A DNA stretch of 64,000 nucleotides from Scilla litardierei (taxonomy: Eukaryota; Streptophyta; Magnoliopsida; Asparagales; Asparagaceae), in assembly GCA_030789695.1 (NCBI GenBank), contig CM061142.1, positions 44,687,375-44,751,374 on the forward strand, given 5' to 3'. The notes under the pieces are model-generated. The model was given only the letters and a program-made list of their open reading frames with translations. It searched no databases and was not told where the DNA came from. Shown in pieces: positions 1 to 10,287 of this stretch. The first letter of the stretch is position 1; the number at the start of each line of letters is the position of its first letter. The translations under genes were made by a program, and so were the position numbers.

Positions 1-421
1 AAACAGTAACTCCTGAGAAATTTAGAAAGCTAACTAGTCGGTCCAATAAGGATTTCCGACCGACTGGATCGTCATCTAGTCGGTCGGTGCCCCTTCTTAT
101 ACCGGCTAATAAGCACCAAAAGTTCCGATACGGAGCGCGGGGCCCCGGGATCGATTCCTAAGACTCCTAGGCTTGATCTAATAGTAAGATACGACCGTTA
201 TGAAGCCCGTCACGAATGACTTGCTTCGAAATCGACAATCCTAAGGAAGAAACGAGAAAATACGACGAATCGATCGAAAATGAAAGCTACGGAGACGAAA
301 ACCACACACAGAGGAGAAAATCCACCAAAACATATATTATATTGTAATAAATCCAGATACATGAAAAGCAGTCGTTACAGACATGGCGGAAGATAGAGGA
401 TCACAGCTAATTGTAGATCGC
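1..421. repeat. Unclassified left edge with part of a CTAGTCGGT palindromic array
   Basis: Bases 34-88 hold three blocks of the CTAGTCGGT/ACCGACTAG type, one of them arranged as an inverted pair. The same motif fills the LTRs of the copia elements C1 and C2 further right, so this edge may be the end of a related LTR or of an internal array. From about 89 to 421 I see no coding sequence, no LTR boundary and no RNA gene. A link to the A1 fragment that starts at 422 cannot be shown because the window begins here. Confidence 0.5.
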
Positions 422-835
422 TCTTTTATGGCGACGGCTGGAGTGCTGATAGACATGCGAGAAGGCACGCCCTCCCTCAATGTCGGAAACATTTAGGCCG
501 AATTTCGACTACCTAAGTCGATGAGGGAGAAGAAGTCCGCTGCGGACGTCAGGTATCTTGATTTGGTGGAGGATGAGCTCGTGGAAGAGTTCATAGCTGA
601 AGAAGTATTTTTGGACACCCTGCTGCGGAGAAAGGTCCATGGTTTGGACCCTCGGCACGACAAAGTCGTGGCGACATATCTGCAGGCCCTGGACAAGGAC
701 CCCGACAATGGATCGACAACACGTGAGCACGCCATACTCGCCTTGGAGGATCACGATCTGGACGTCATAAAGATCAGAAACCTGGTGGCTACAGCATCCA
801 TAGGGCACCTCACTAAGAATCAGGGGTCAAGCTAA
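422..835 (+). pseudogene. A1 protease tail and linker (broken gag-pro end)
   Basis: Bases 422-493 encode SFMATAGVLIDMREG followed by SLNVG, ending at a TAG (494-496). This matches the C-terminal part of the Athila retropepsin, and A2 has the near-identical RPFMATAGVLIDVKNGKLSLNVG region (split here by naming only its parts: RPFMATAGVLID, then KLSLNVG). A second reading frame from 521 to 835 encodes a 104-residue acidic linker that normally follows the protease in Athila-type polyproteins. The catalytic D-[ST/L]-G-A part of the protease lies outside the preserved segment. This is a dead fragment. Similarity is judged by eye. Confidence 0.6.
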
Positions 836-837
836 TG

Positions 838-870
838 ACCTTAAACAAGCGCTTGGCGGGAGGCAACCCA
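838..870 (+). other. Conserved Athila GGAGGCAACCC junction motif
   Basis: The sequence around 846-870 (aagcgcttggcgggaggcaaccca, here broken as aagcgcttggcggg and aggcaaccca) recurs on the - strand in A2 at 49011-49043 as aagcgcttcatgggaggcaaccc (broken as aagcgcttcat and gggaggcaaccc). In both elements it lies directly behind the protease region and in front of the third-ORF promoter-like region. Such a motif is familiar downstream of the pol stop in Athila-type elements, which suggests that pol was removed between protease and motif. Confidence 0.6.
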
Positions 871-1082
871 GCCTATTTCCCCACATTTCGGTTTTAATTA
901 GATTTTTTGAGTTTTTTAGCTTAAATTTTTTATAATCCATAAATAACTGAAGCTTATTGATTTTGGCAGGGATTGGCAGTTGCGACGACAAACGAAAGAG
1001 CAAAGCATAGGCGAGGAGTTGAGATTTAAAGCGACGATAAATACGAGAAGAATCAAGGGGCTGATCGTGCTGATTTTCCAGA

Positions 1083-1262
1083 TCGCTCGATCGAACGCAC
1101 AAAGCGCTCGGTCGAGCACACAAAGCGCTCGGTCGAGCGACCAACCAAAAGCGAAGGGGAGATAGGTCAGCCCGAGCGAAAACGGTCGCCTGAGCGCTCA
1201 ACCGCTCGGGAAAACCCCTATATATTCTTTTGGGTTGCTCGCTCGAAACTTTCGAGCAAGCG
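1083..1262 (+). promoter_or_regulatory. A1 internal palindrome cluster with TATA box
   Basis: Short inverted repeats of the type GCTCGGTCGAGC and GCTCGAAACTTTCGAGC are packed into 180 bases. A TATATAT box at 1219-1225 sits inside the cluster, with palindromes on both sides. It lies in front of the broken third ORF. A2 carries a comparable cluster with a TATA box at the same relative place, although the motif differs (ACCGATCGGGTGA). A promoter role is inferred from position only. Confidence 0.45.
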
Positions 1263-1744
1263 ACACAAAGTCCCCTTAGCCCTAATATCCTCGAGCGAGC
1301 CCCCCGATCTCCCTCACCCCGAGCACCGCCCCCCCTTCCCTGATGTCTTCCTCCTCTGACCCCGACCCCCTCCTCTCATCCACCCTCTCTTCCCCCCTCT
1401 CTCTCTGAGATTAACTCGCACCGAACCCTAACCCCCCTTTTTCCGATTCCCCTCCTCCCAATCGCCATCCTCCCAACCCCCAAGCACCGCCACCCCTCAC
1501 CCGAGCACCACCCTAATTCCACCCACCTCTCTCCTCTATCGAATCGCCTCCCATATCCCCTCCACCACCCTACCCCCCAATCTCCCCCAAATCACTCAAA
1601 TTTAAATTTCAAGTTGGCGGGAAGCTTGGCGGGACCTCATTGCCGTCTAGGGGCACATTGCACGTGGAGCTCGAGGAGTTGCTCTCGTATCACTAAGGGT
1701 CCACTCTTCCCATCTCTCGTTTTTATTATATATATCATATTGCT
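1263..1744 (+). other. Pyrimidine-rich leader before the A1 third ORF
   Basis: Between the palindrome cluster and the third ORF the + strand is strongly C- and T-rich with runs such as ccccccc. This resembles the 5' leader of an Athila element transcript. No reading frame that I trust is present. Confidence 0.35.
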
Positions 1745-3894
1745 TGTGGCACGAGCTCATGATGCCTCGCAGAGCTATCATCCGATCATCATCATCCTCA
1801 CACTCACCGCCACATTCCACGGCACCTCCACGCACTTCCACCACCACCACATCCACGGCACCTCCACGCACTTCCGCTGCACCTTCACCACGCATTACAC
1901 GCACATCCACCATCGCCACTCTACCCCCTACACGTCCTCCATCCACACACACATCCACCACCGTCTCCAGACCATCCACATCTTAATCCCAGCCACAACA
2001 CTCACGCCAAAAGGCGTTGGCCCACAAGCCGACCTCCTCTAGGCATCACACCACCACTACCACATCCACTACCACACCCACATCACCACCACGCATATCC
2101 ATCCCCACCACCACACGCACTTCCACCACACGCACTTCCACCACACCCACAACACCTCCACACACTTCCACCACACCCACCACTATTACCCCACCATCCC
2201 AACTACCCCACACCTACCACTATCATCCCACCATCCCAACTCCCACCCCCTCCACCACAGGCTCCAAAGAAGAGGAAGTCCTCGCAGAGGGCCCCTCATT
2301 CTAGGCCACGCACTGCCATACGTGTTCCCACCCCATCCCCACCATCATCTCCTTCACCCCCACATGCCAGGAAGAAACACCAGGCTGCTAGCTCCTTAGC
2401 GGGGACACGAGCCCCCTCGAGTCAGACCATACCCACAGCACCACCACTGCCACCCCACAGCCTGAGACGCCCCCCTAGAGACCTACGACATCACTTTTAT
2501 AGATGACGCTCATCGTCGTGCTTTTGCCGATCTCTCTAGGCGCCCGGTCGTTTCGACCAAATTCACTGACCTAGGAGCCTTAGAGCAGCTAAGCATTTTG
2601 CCCAGCTATACACGAACCTGGGCTGGGAGCATTTTCTAGGGCTTCAGGTGAAGACTTACATTCGCTTGACCCCAGAGGCGCTCAGCTCACTTCATCGTAC
2701 AGACACGGGGATTGCATTCTCCATACTAGACGTGGAGATGCAGTTCACTTACGATGGACTCCGGACCCTATTCCAGTGGCCTGCAGTACCCGATGTCGAG
2801 ACCGCCTATACCCCCGGCTCGGATACTCCCCCCGGTATTTACACTACACGCTTTTGGGAGAGGATTTTTGATTTGCCTTCCTTCAGCACTAGCCGCTCGA
2901 AGGCCTCCTCGATCATCCACCCCTGCCTTAGCTAGCCCAGCGTCGCCTTGCCACCACTATGCTCTACATGAACGAGCCCGGGACTATGTCCTCTATTTTG
3001 CTCGTCCTTTTGTGGGGCATGACCCTCCCTTGCAAGGCACTACCAGATGTCACCTCTCACCCCTCCTACCCTATTGATCCAGCCCAGATCTTCTGTGACC
3101 GTTTACTTTGGGCTGCTACTTTGTAGAGGGGTCCCATCTATTATGGCAGCTTTTTCACCATTGTCACCCTTAGGGCAAATCTAGACCTCCCCGAGGATCT
3201 TCTTAAGGCGACGGGCCCTACCACCCTATCCTTGTGTGTGCTTATGCACATGAAAATTATTTGGGCACATGGTGATCGACACTAGATATATCTTAACGGG
3301 TGTTATAACGCCGATTATATTTTACTCCCGAGCCCAGAGCAGACCGATATGGCCCCTCAGTAGATTGAGTGGATCCTCCCCAGGCTGAAGCGCATCCCTC
3401 CTATTTACGAGCTGGAGCCCGATGATGAGCAGGTTGCCCAGCAGCAACCTGCTCAGCAGCCGGGCACCACTCCCCCACATGCTGAGGAGCCACCACCCCA
3501 CGCACTGCCCCAGTCTGAGCAAGTAGTGGCCCCTTCTGTCTTTACATTTGTTGAGGGCCCTGCAACATCTACTGCGCCACCTGTTTTGGATTCTGCCGCC
3601 GATCTGCCTGTCTCCACTTTTGTCGAGGACCCAGCCCTATCAGCTGAGGTCCTCATTTCTGATCTTTTAGCTGATCCTCATGTCCTCGTCTCTTCACTGC
3701 CACCTGAGACCACACTGGTTCATGTATACCTGACCGTACTCATTCCTAGCACCGTCTCGATGATTCTTACAGAGAGTATGGTGGTTTCTGTCTCCACAGC
3801 TGCTGCCACCACCTTTGCCGTATTTGTACCTGCCCTAGTCTCACCTGCACACACACTATCAGAGACTGTCCTCGTCGCACTAATAAGCCAATGA
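1745..3894 (+). pseudogene. A1 third ORF (env-like position), broken
   Basis: Pieces of one protein are spread over all three frames. About 1755-2300 is a Thr/Pro/Ser/His-rich N-terminal part built on cacttccaccac repeats. Around 2490-2640 the frame reads YDITFIDDAHRRAFADLSRR, and 2648-2935 encodes LTPEALSSLHR, TPGSDTPPGIY and KASSIIHP. From 3340 on, PQQIEWILPRLKRIPPIYEL is readable with one stop, followed by a Val/Thr/Pro-rich tail to 3894. The KASSIIHP block and the general layout match the intact third-ORF protein of A2 (KASSIIHPIFRLAHRIISS). Members of this group are annotated as Athila ORF-1 or putative plant transposon protein domain; their function is not established. At least five stops or frame changes show it is dead. 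Confidence 0.6.
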
Positions 3895-4091
3895 CTGCTG
3901 GACCTCCTGGACCTAATCAGTATGGAGCTCCTGGACCTAATCAGCGTGGACCACCTCTGACTCCACAACAAAAGGCTTTTGCACTGGCGAGGCAGAACCA
4001 GCCGAGGCGTCAGGTTTTTACCATGACAGCCGCAGAGGCTGAGACTGATGAGCAAGTGATATCAAGTAATGCTTTAACTCTTCTTTTATAA
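3891..4091 (+). pseudogene. K1 gag C-terminal tail
   Basis: The frame encodes two tandem GAPGPNQ-type repeats, then LTPQQKAFAL and QVFTMTAAEAETDEQVIS. The last part is typical of the stretch between the gag zinc knuckle and the protease in Tekay-type chromoviruses. No CCHC knuckle is seen; the sequence to the left belongs to A1, so gag has been lost or replaced at a junction near 3885-3900. Confidence 0.5.
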
Positions 4092-4135
4092 TACTTATAT
4101 TATATGCATGTGTTTGGTTGTTTATCTTTTAGCCA

Positions 4136-4520
4136 AGTCATATTTCATATGTACTACGTGTTGTCTTAGGAGCCTCTCATCCATCCTTATCTCTTTTCGA
4201 TTCTGGAGCCTCACACTGCTTTATATCCCGAAGATTTGTAGAGAAACGCTCCATTCATGTTGACTCTCTACCAATTACTAGAACATCATTATCGGGAGTA
4301 GAGTAGTGAAGACTTCTAGTGGCTGTCGATCTTGCCCTATAGTGATCTTTGGACACAAGTTGTTCGCAGAATTTATGATGGTCAACATGCCAAACTTCGA
4401 TGAGATATTCGGCATGGACTGGTTAGGAAATTTCTACGCTACTATCGATTGTCACAGAAAAAAGTAGTGTTTGAAATCCCTGATCATCCTGTGTTTGAAT
4501 TCACAAGTGAAGATCGTTCA
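4136..4520 (+). pseudogene. K1 aspartic protease, broken
   Basis: One frame reads LFDSGASHCFISRRF, which contains the DSGA catalytic motif of retropepsins followed by the usual CFIS segment (from about 4193). A stop interrupts at about 4306. Another frame then gives FAEFMMVNMPNFDEIFGMDWL, the conserved second half (DVIFGMDWL in relatives), up to about 4470. A further stop follows at 4464-4470. The catalytic aspartate is present but the reading frame is not intact. Confidence 0.65.
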
Positions 4521-4617
4521 CTTGGACCAATGAGATTCTGGGCCAAGCCGAACGAAGTAATCACTACATCGATGCAAGTCAAGCCCGAGAAGTCTAGATT
4601 AGTTTGAGACATTGATG

Positions 4618-5497
4618 ATGTATTCCCTGAAGATATTTTGGGATTACCGCCTGATCGAGCTCTGGATTTCACCATTGACCTGATGCCGAACACTCAACCC
4701 AATTCGAAGGCTCCTTATTGCATGGCCCCTGCTGAACTAGAATAAGTTCAGAAACAACTTGACGACCTGTTGCAGAAGGGATTGATACATCCCAGCGTAT
4801 CTCCTTGGGGTGCGCCAGTTCTTTTGGTCAAGAAGAAGGATGGATCTAGAAGGATGTGTATAGACTACCGAGAGCTGAATAAGGTGACCATTACGAACAA
4901 GTACCCGTTGTCGCATATTGATGACATCTTCGATCAAATTGGCAGATCGCGAGTATTTTCTAAGCTGGATCTTCGAAGTGCTTACCATCAAGTGAAGGCC
5001 AGGAGTGAAGGCATCCCGAAGATGGCATTTTGGACCAAGTATGTGCACTATAAATTTGTAGTCATGCCATTCAGTGTGACTAACACCCCAGCTGTATTTA
5101 TGAACCTCATAAACTTGATTTTATATGAGTTCTTGGATAAGTTAGTAGTATCTTCATCGACGAAATCTTGATCTACTTGAAGAATGATGAAGAGCATGCC
5201 GAGCATCTGAGGATTGTATTGGAGACCGTGCGACATCATCGGTTATACGCCAAGTACAGCAAGTGTGAATTCTGGCTAGACCGAGTCGTATTTCTTGGGC
5301 ATGTAGTATCAGGAGAGGGTATTTCAGTCGACCCGACGAAGGTTACTTCAGTCAAGAATCGGCCAACTCCTCGATCCACTTCTGACATCCGAAGTTTTCT
5401 TGGATTGAATGGCTATTACTACCGATTCATCAAAGAATTCTCGAGAATTGCTGAGCCTGTGACTCGTCTGACAAGGAAGGACATCAAATTCATCTAG
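4618..5497 (+). pseudogene. K1 reverse transcriptase, broken
   Basis: The segment before 4743 reads [17 protein letters not shown] and [12 protein letters not shown], the N-terminal part of chromovirus RT, followed by a TAA at 4743-4745. The frame from 4770 encodes [30 protein letters not shown] and [14 protein letters not shown] one-base shift near 5150 moves the catalytic FIDD box into the next frame, where it reads [12 protein letters not shown]: the second catalytic aspartate is glutamate. The thumb region with FLGHVVSGEGI is at 5290-5330. A stop at 5495-5497 separates RT from RNase H. The enzyme cannot be active in this copy. Confidence 0.75.
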
Positions 5498-5950
5498 CCT
5501 GAGGCTTATGAGAAAGCATTCATAGAATTGAAGATGAAGCTAATGACTACACCAGTGTTAGCTATACCAGATAGAACTAGGGGCCTTGAAGTTTTTTGTG
5601 ATGCATCTGGCAAGGGTCTCGGATGTGTACTGCACCAGCATGGTCATGTAGTTGCATATGCATCCCTGCAACTGAAGACTCATGAGAAGACCCATGATCT
5701 GGAATTGGCTGCGGTTATATTTGCTTTGAAGATTTGGAGGCACTATTTATTGAGTGAGCAAGTGAAGATCTTCACCGGTCATAAGAGTCTCAAGTACATA
5801 TTCACTCAGAAGGAGCTCAATATGAGACAACGCAAATGGTTAGAGCTAACGGTAGATTATGACACTGATCTCCAATATCATCCAGGGAAGGTGAATGTGG
5901 TACCGGATGCTTTGAGTTATCTACCAGTGACAATGACTCTCTCAGCTTAA
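5498..5950 (+). pseudogene. K1 RNase H, broken
   Basis: The frame encodes [16 protein letters not shown] (first catalytic Asp), then [16 protein letters not shown] (Glu) and [14 protein letters not shown]. In the last block relatives have FTDHKSL; here the catalytic Asp is Gly. It ends with [14 protein letters not shown], the usual end of the gypsy RNase H (NVVADALS), and stops at 5948-5950. The domain is recognisable along its full length of about 140 residues. Confidence 0.7.
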
Positions 5951-7075
5951 TGGAGACTTCAACAAGCAATGCGGGAGATGGAAATTGAAGTTATTCTGCC
6001 CGGAACTTTAGCAACATAGAGGAATATGTAAATTCAGTCTACTATCGTAGATCGGATTAAAGCTGCTCAGACTGGAGATGCAAAGTTACAGAAGATCAGA
6101 GAGCAAGTCGAAGTTGGACTTCAGACGAATTTCCTTATTCATGAGGATGGTTCTTGAGATACTGTAGTAGGATTTGTGTGCCTTCCGGTGATATCAGAGA
6201 AGAGCTACTAAATGAAGCACACAACTCTCCTTACTCTATTCATCCTGGCGGTACCAAGATGTACAAGGATCTTCATCTGAACTTCTGGTGGCATGGAATG
6301 AATAGAAGCGTGGCCCGCAGTGTCGCCAAGTGCTTGTGTGTCAGCAAGTGAAGGCTGAATATCATTGCACTACCGGATTAATCCAACCTCTGCCTATTCC
6401 GGAATGGAAGTGGCAGTACATCACCATGGATTTCATGACTGGACTACCTTGGAGTACTAAGAAGAATGATGCAATTTTGATGATCGTTGACCGGTTAACC
6501 AGATCAGCACACTTCATACCATTTTGAGTGGGAAAATCTACAGAAATACGTGCTAAGAAGTATTTGGAGGTAATGATCTATCATGTACCTTTAAAAATTC
6601 TTCCTAGTATGCGTTGTGATGTAATCGTTAATCGTGCAGGAGATTGTGCGACTACATGGAGTTCCCATGAGCATTGTTTGTGATCGAGACACAAGATTCA
6701 CATCTCAATTCTGGAAGAGTCTGCAGACCAATCTGGGTACTAGTCTTAGTTTCAGAACTGCATATCATCCGCAAACGGACGGAAAATCAGAGCGTACCAT
6801 CCAGATTTTGGAAGATATGTTACGAGCATGTATGCTGGATTTCAAGGGATCATCCGCACCTGGTAGAGTTTGCCTACAATAACAGCTACCAAGCCAGCAT
6901 TGGTATGTCCCCATTTGCATCACTCTATGGAAGGAAGTGTCGATCACCGCTGAGTTGGGATGACATTGGTGATCGAGAATTATTGGGTCCAGAGATAATT
7001 GTGGAAGAAGTGGACGTAGTGTGTAATATCAGGAACAAGCTACTCTGTGTAAGATCAGTACAAGCATTGGTCTGA
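5951..7075 (+). pseudogene. K1 integrase, broken
   Basis: The zinc-binding part reads SIHPGGTKMYKDL and FWWHGMNRSVARSVAKC at 6225-6330. The catalytic core gives ITMDFMTGLPWS and IVDRLTRSAHFIPF (6420-6525), and VRLHGVPMSIVCDRDTRF with YHPQTDGKSERT (6643-6800). The D, D and E of the catalytic triad are all present, but the core is interrupted by a TGA at 6525-6527, by a 70-bp GT-AG insert (6570-6639) and by a frameshift near 6850. The part from 6850 to 7075 reads LVEFAYNNSYQASIGMSPF and LYGRKCRSPLSW, the familiar Tekay C-terminal core. Confidence 0.75.
6570..6639 (+). other. Candidate GT-AG intron or clean 70-bp insert in K1 integrase
   Basis: The segment starts with GTAATGATC and ends with CGTGCAG, and carries a branch-point-like gttaat about 13 bases before the end. 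The codons on either side are TATTTGGAG and GAGATTGTG, which match the place where relatives have YxxEIVRLHG. The 70-bp length explains the frame change between the two flanking reading frames exactly. No such intron is a normal feature of chromoviruses as far as I know. A chance insertion remains possible. Confidence 0.45.
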
Positions 7076-7529
7076 TGACAAGCATCGTCACTTGGAGTTT
7101 CAACCAGGAGATCACGTTTTCATGAAGATATCCCTAAACCGAGGAGTGATACGTTTTGGGAGATGAGGGAAGCTTAGCCCGAGATTCATTGGACCCTTCG
7201 ACGTGCTAGAGCGAGTTGGAGAAGTAGCGTATCATCTAGCACTACCGCCTTCATTGGAGGGGGTACATGATGTTTTCCATGTATCTCAGCTACGTCGTTA
7301 CATCAGCGACCTGTCACACGCTGTCGATGACTCAGATATTACGGTTCGATCGGACCTGATTTATGAGCAACAGCTGGTGCAGATCTTAGACCGACATCAG
7401 AAGACGCTTAGGAACAAGGTCGTCAAGCTCGTGAAAGTAATGTGGCGTCATGACTCGCCTGGAGAATCCACATGGGAGCAGGAAGATGAAATGCGAGAGC
7501 GTTATCCTTATTTGTTCCATACTCCCTAG
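7076..7529 (+). pseudogene. K1 integrase end and chromodomain
   Basis: From 7100 the frames give KISLNRGVIRFG and the conserved [19 protein letters not shown] with [12 protein letters not shown], the tail of the integrase. The 7203-7529 frame ends with [24 protein letters not shown] and [18 protein letters not shown], which is the chromodomain form found in Tekay-type elements. In chromoviruses this module is thought to direct insertion to heterochromatin. The frame ends with TAG at 7527-7529, apparently the natural end. Confidence 0.7.
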
Positions 7530-7554
7530 TTGATAGGAATTCCAGGGATGGAAT

Positions 7555-9157
7555 TTTTCTTAAGGTGGGTAGAATGTAATGGCCGGTATTTAATAATACG
7601 TATTTTGCATGTATTCTATCTTTGTCTTGTGATTTCTTGTATCTGTACTGATATGCGTATTCGTATTACGTATTACTTATATATGTATTCGTATACATAC
7701 GTACTTTAATTAGATTTATATACTTATACTTATATACGTATTTTAATTAGCTATAACTATATGTAAATATATTATTATATAATTTCATATGTATAACTAT
7801 TTCAAATTCAAATTCAAATCCCTTCCTTAAACTCCTAGGAGACTTTTTCCTACTATAATGGCAACGAATCCCATTCTTAATTGTAATTAAACTTTTTGTT
7901 CCTTCCATTTCTTCTAAACTTTAAACCATTCTAATTTTAATAAAACCCTTCCATTTTTAACAAAAACCCTAACTCATTCTCTCTCAGCCGCCAATTATTT
8001 TCTCCTTCTTTTTAATTTTTGTTGCAGGTAATCAACCCTAATATTCCTCTACTCACGCTCACAGCATCACCCAAAACAAAATAATAAAACCTAGGATCCC
8101 TCTCTCCTCTACACAGCCGCACAACCCTAGCCTCAGAAACTCTCCCACAGCCCTACAAAAATAAAACCCAATCAACAAACCCTAGGGCCTCACGTATACA
8201 CCCCTCTCCAAACAACACACCCTAGCCTCAAAAACTCTCCCACGCACGCAACCCAGCTTGCAACCCCCATCTCCCCTCAGCTCTGCCAACTTCCAGCGCA
8301 CCTCCCTCACAACTCCTCCCTCCGGACACCTGCAACCTCCTGTGCCCAAGCCCACATCTCCTCCCCACTTCCCTTCGACCTTCTCCTCCCCTCCCCGCGC
8401 CCTCAACCACCAACGTCGCCACTGTCCGACTGCAGCACCTCCGGCCATCTCCCCCAACGCCCAAGCCCACATCTCCGACCTTCCACCATCTCCAAAGCAA
8501 CTTCGGCGACCCATACCCAACCAGGTCACCGCCTACAGCGCACCGCCGCCGTGCCACGCCGTAGCCACCGCCGCCGATCTACAAGCACACACAAAAGACA
8601 ACATGCAAGTCTTTTGACCAAAAAAAGCAAGTTAGAGTTGATGTTAGTATATAATATATTAGTATGTTAATAATATAAGGTTAATTAATCTGTTAGTTTT
8701 AATATGAATGATATTAGTAGTAGTTAGTAATATCAGAGGCCTTGTTGATTAGTTAATATATGATGTTTTGTTAGTCATTTTGTTAAAACAGCATGAAACG
8801 ATGTAATTAGTTTAATATCATTAGTGTTATTAAAAGACCAGTATATTAGAACTAAAAATGATGTTAATATAATATGTTAGTTTAGTTAGAGATCCTGTTA
8901 GTAGGTATATATATACATTAACACTGCTAATAATCCTATTAGTAATACTGTTAGTATGTTTGTATAAATATATTAGTATGTTGATAATATGATGTTAGTA
9001 ATAATATTAGTTCATAATATGATTCTGTTAGCTTAAAACGGTTAGTCTCATATGCGAATCTATATGTCACAGAGAATTGCGCTTCCGTCGCAATCACCAG
9101 GACATCCACCATCGTCTCAAGGCAAGTACTTTATTCTAATTGAATGTTAGGACGAAC
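7555..9157 (+). repeat. K1 polypurine tract and 3' LTR, first part
   Basis: A purine-rich TTAAGGTGGGTAGAA stretch precedes TGTAATGGCCGG at 7575, the usual form of PPT and LTR start in Tekay-like elements. Up to about 8600 the sequence changes from AT-rich to a C-rich, CCCTAA/CTCTCTCAGCCGCC leader-like region. From 8641 to 9060 it holds many short gttagtat/ttaatata repeats. The other LTR is missing, so the end cannot be fixed. Open frames on both strands at 8182-8617 are compositional artefacts. Confidence 0.55.
9153..9157 (+). repeat. C1 target-site duplication (cgaac), left copy
   Basis: The five bases cgaac directly before the C1 5' LTR are repeated directly after its 3' LTR at 21725-21729. 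This proves the outer borders of C1 and shows that C1 inserted into K1 sequence. Confidence 0.9.
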
Positions 9158-9584
9158 TGTTGGATATTGGACTCCCCGGATTTGGTTTTGGATGATGAAC
9201 AAACATAAATATATCGTGAACTAATATTTTGTGAACGCAGTTATGGAGATCGTCGCCAAATTCATATGAACATCCAAAGCGACATCTCGAGACTTCTCAA
9301 AGCACGTGATCGTATGCCTAAAGCTTCGTTGAAGCTTATGCACCACTTTAGAAGTCATGAAGATTTGATTGAAGATATTGAAGACTGTATCGTTAAGTTT
9401 TATTTATAGTCTTTAAGCTTCTTTCGTAGAATGTTAAGCCTTGAGTAGGTCTTACGGTTTAAATCTTCATAATGCTCATATCTTAGCTCTAGGATCTTAG
9501 TAGAAGCCCATACAAACTTTCCCGAAGCTTCGCGCTTCGATTCGCGACTTCTTGTGCATGTTAGTTGGTTCAAGAAGAAGAACT

Positions 9585-10223
9585 GACCGACTAGATGGTG
9601 ATCTAGTCGGTCGGTAAAGCTTCTTGGACCGACTAGTTTTTGTCAGTCAATTCTTAGCTCTTTACTGTTTACAGTTAGTCGGTCTAAGTTGACTCACCGA
9701 CCGACTAGTTTGTGAACTAGTCGGTCAGTGATGCTTCTATGACCGACTAGTTGAGCTTTCCCTGTACATGTACATTTGAGCCTGAGCTACTGTTTATCAA
9801 TAGTCAGTCTGTGTTCATTGATCGACCGACTAGTTGATGAACTAGTCGGTCAACTTTCCTTCTTGGACCGACTAGTTTAGCTTTACTGTACATGCCAATT
9901 TTCACCTAACTTACTGTTTATCGTTAGTCGGTCTATGCTCATTTGGCGACCGACTAGTTGGTGAATTAGTCGGTCAACATTTGTTCTTGGACCGACTAAA
10001 TCAATTTGTGCTCAGACTTTAGTTTTATCTCTTAGTCGGTCTCAGTTAAGTAACCGACCGACTAGTTGTGAAACTAGTCGGTCAGCTACTCTTCTTGGAC
10101 CGACTAGTTCCTTTTGTCTGTGCCTCAACCTTTTGGCTATTCTTCCATTAGTCGGTATACGTTAATTGACCGACCGAATAGTTGATGAACTAGTCGGTCG
10201 GTGGTTGTTCTTTGACCGACTAG
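9585..10223 (+). promoter_or_regulatory. C1 5' LTR palindromic array upstream of the TATA box
   Basis: About six units each pair ACCGACTAG with CTAGTCGGT around a short spacer, for example ACCGACTAG-tttgtgaa-CTAGTCGGT, so each unit can fold into a hairpin or act as a paired binding site. Single half-sites lie between them. The array ends 64 bp upstream of the TATA box. Palindrome-rich cis-regulatory areas of this kind are known for Sirevirus LTRs; this particular motif I do not recognise. Confidence 0.8.
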
Positions 10224-10287
10224 TTGAGTTCAGAAAAGAGCCGTTGGAGCATTTATTGACTCGAATTTCTCTCTCTCTCCTCTATCC

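Larger units (their letters stand above)
422..3894 (+). mobile_element. A1: Athila-like Ty3-gypsy fragment without pol
   Basis: The order on the + strand is: tail of an aspartic protease (422-496), a linker region (521-835), a conserved CGCTTGGCGGGAGGCAACCC motif (about 851-870), a palindrome cluster with a TATA box (1083-1262), and a broken third ORF (about 1745-3894). The nearly complete element A2 has the same order on the other strand, which supports the assignment. Both LTRs, gag and the front of the protease are missing on the left. On the right the sequence runs without a visible LTR into chromovirus K1. Reverse transcriptase and integrase are absent between the protease and the motif. 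Confidence 0.7.
3891..9157 (+). mobile_element. K1: Tekay-like chromovirus, left portion (decayed)
   Basis: The + strand holds, in order, a gag tail, an aspartic protease, reverse transcriptase, RNase H, integrase and a chromodomain, which is the order of Ty3-gypsy chromoviruses. Behind it come a polypurine-like stretch (7557-7574) and an LTR start at 7575 (TGTAATGGCCGG). The 5' LTR and most of gag are missing. C1 interrupts the sequence at 9158, and the continuation resumes at 21730. All coding parts carry stops and frameshifts, so the element is an old copy. Confidence 0.75.

Noticed and set aside
827..1201. A 124-codon - strand frame over the A1 palindrome cluster
   Set aside because: It is built from the palindromic repeat (ARPSALCARPSALC) and lies antisense to the A1 layout. 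No independent support.
4066..4132. A GTAATG...TTTTAG segment between the K1 gag tail and protease that looks like an intron
   Set aside because: Removal does not bring the flanking frames together, and relatives give no exact join here. The sequence is AT-rich enough for chance splice sites.
8182..8617. Overlapping open frames on both strands in the C-rich K1 LTR
   Set aside because: The frames mirror each other in a GC-skewed stretch, encode low-complexity Pro/Ser or Gly/Arg sequence and match no domain.
9585..10223. Regular short repeats that might be a CRISPR array
   Set aside because: The repeats are nine-base half-sites in both directions with variable spacing, lie within an LTR and occur in both LTRs of a plant retrotransposon. 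No cas genes are present and CRISPR does not occur in plant nuclear DNA.
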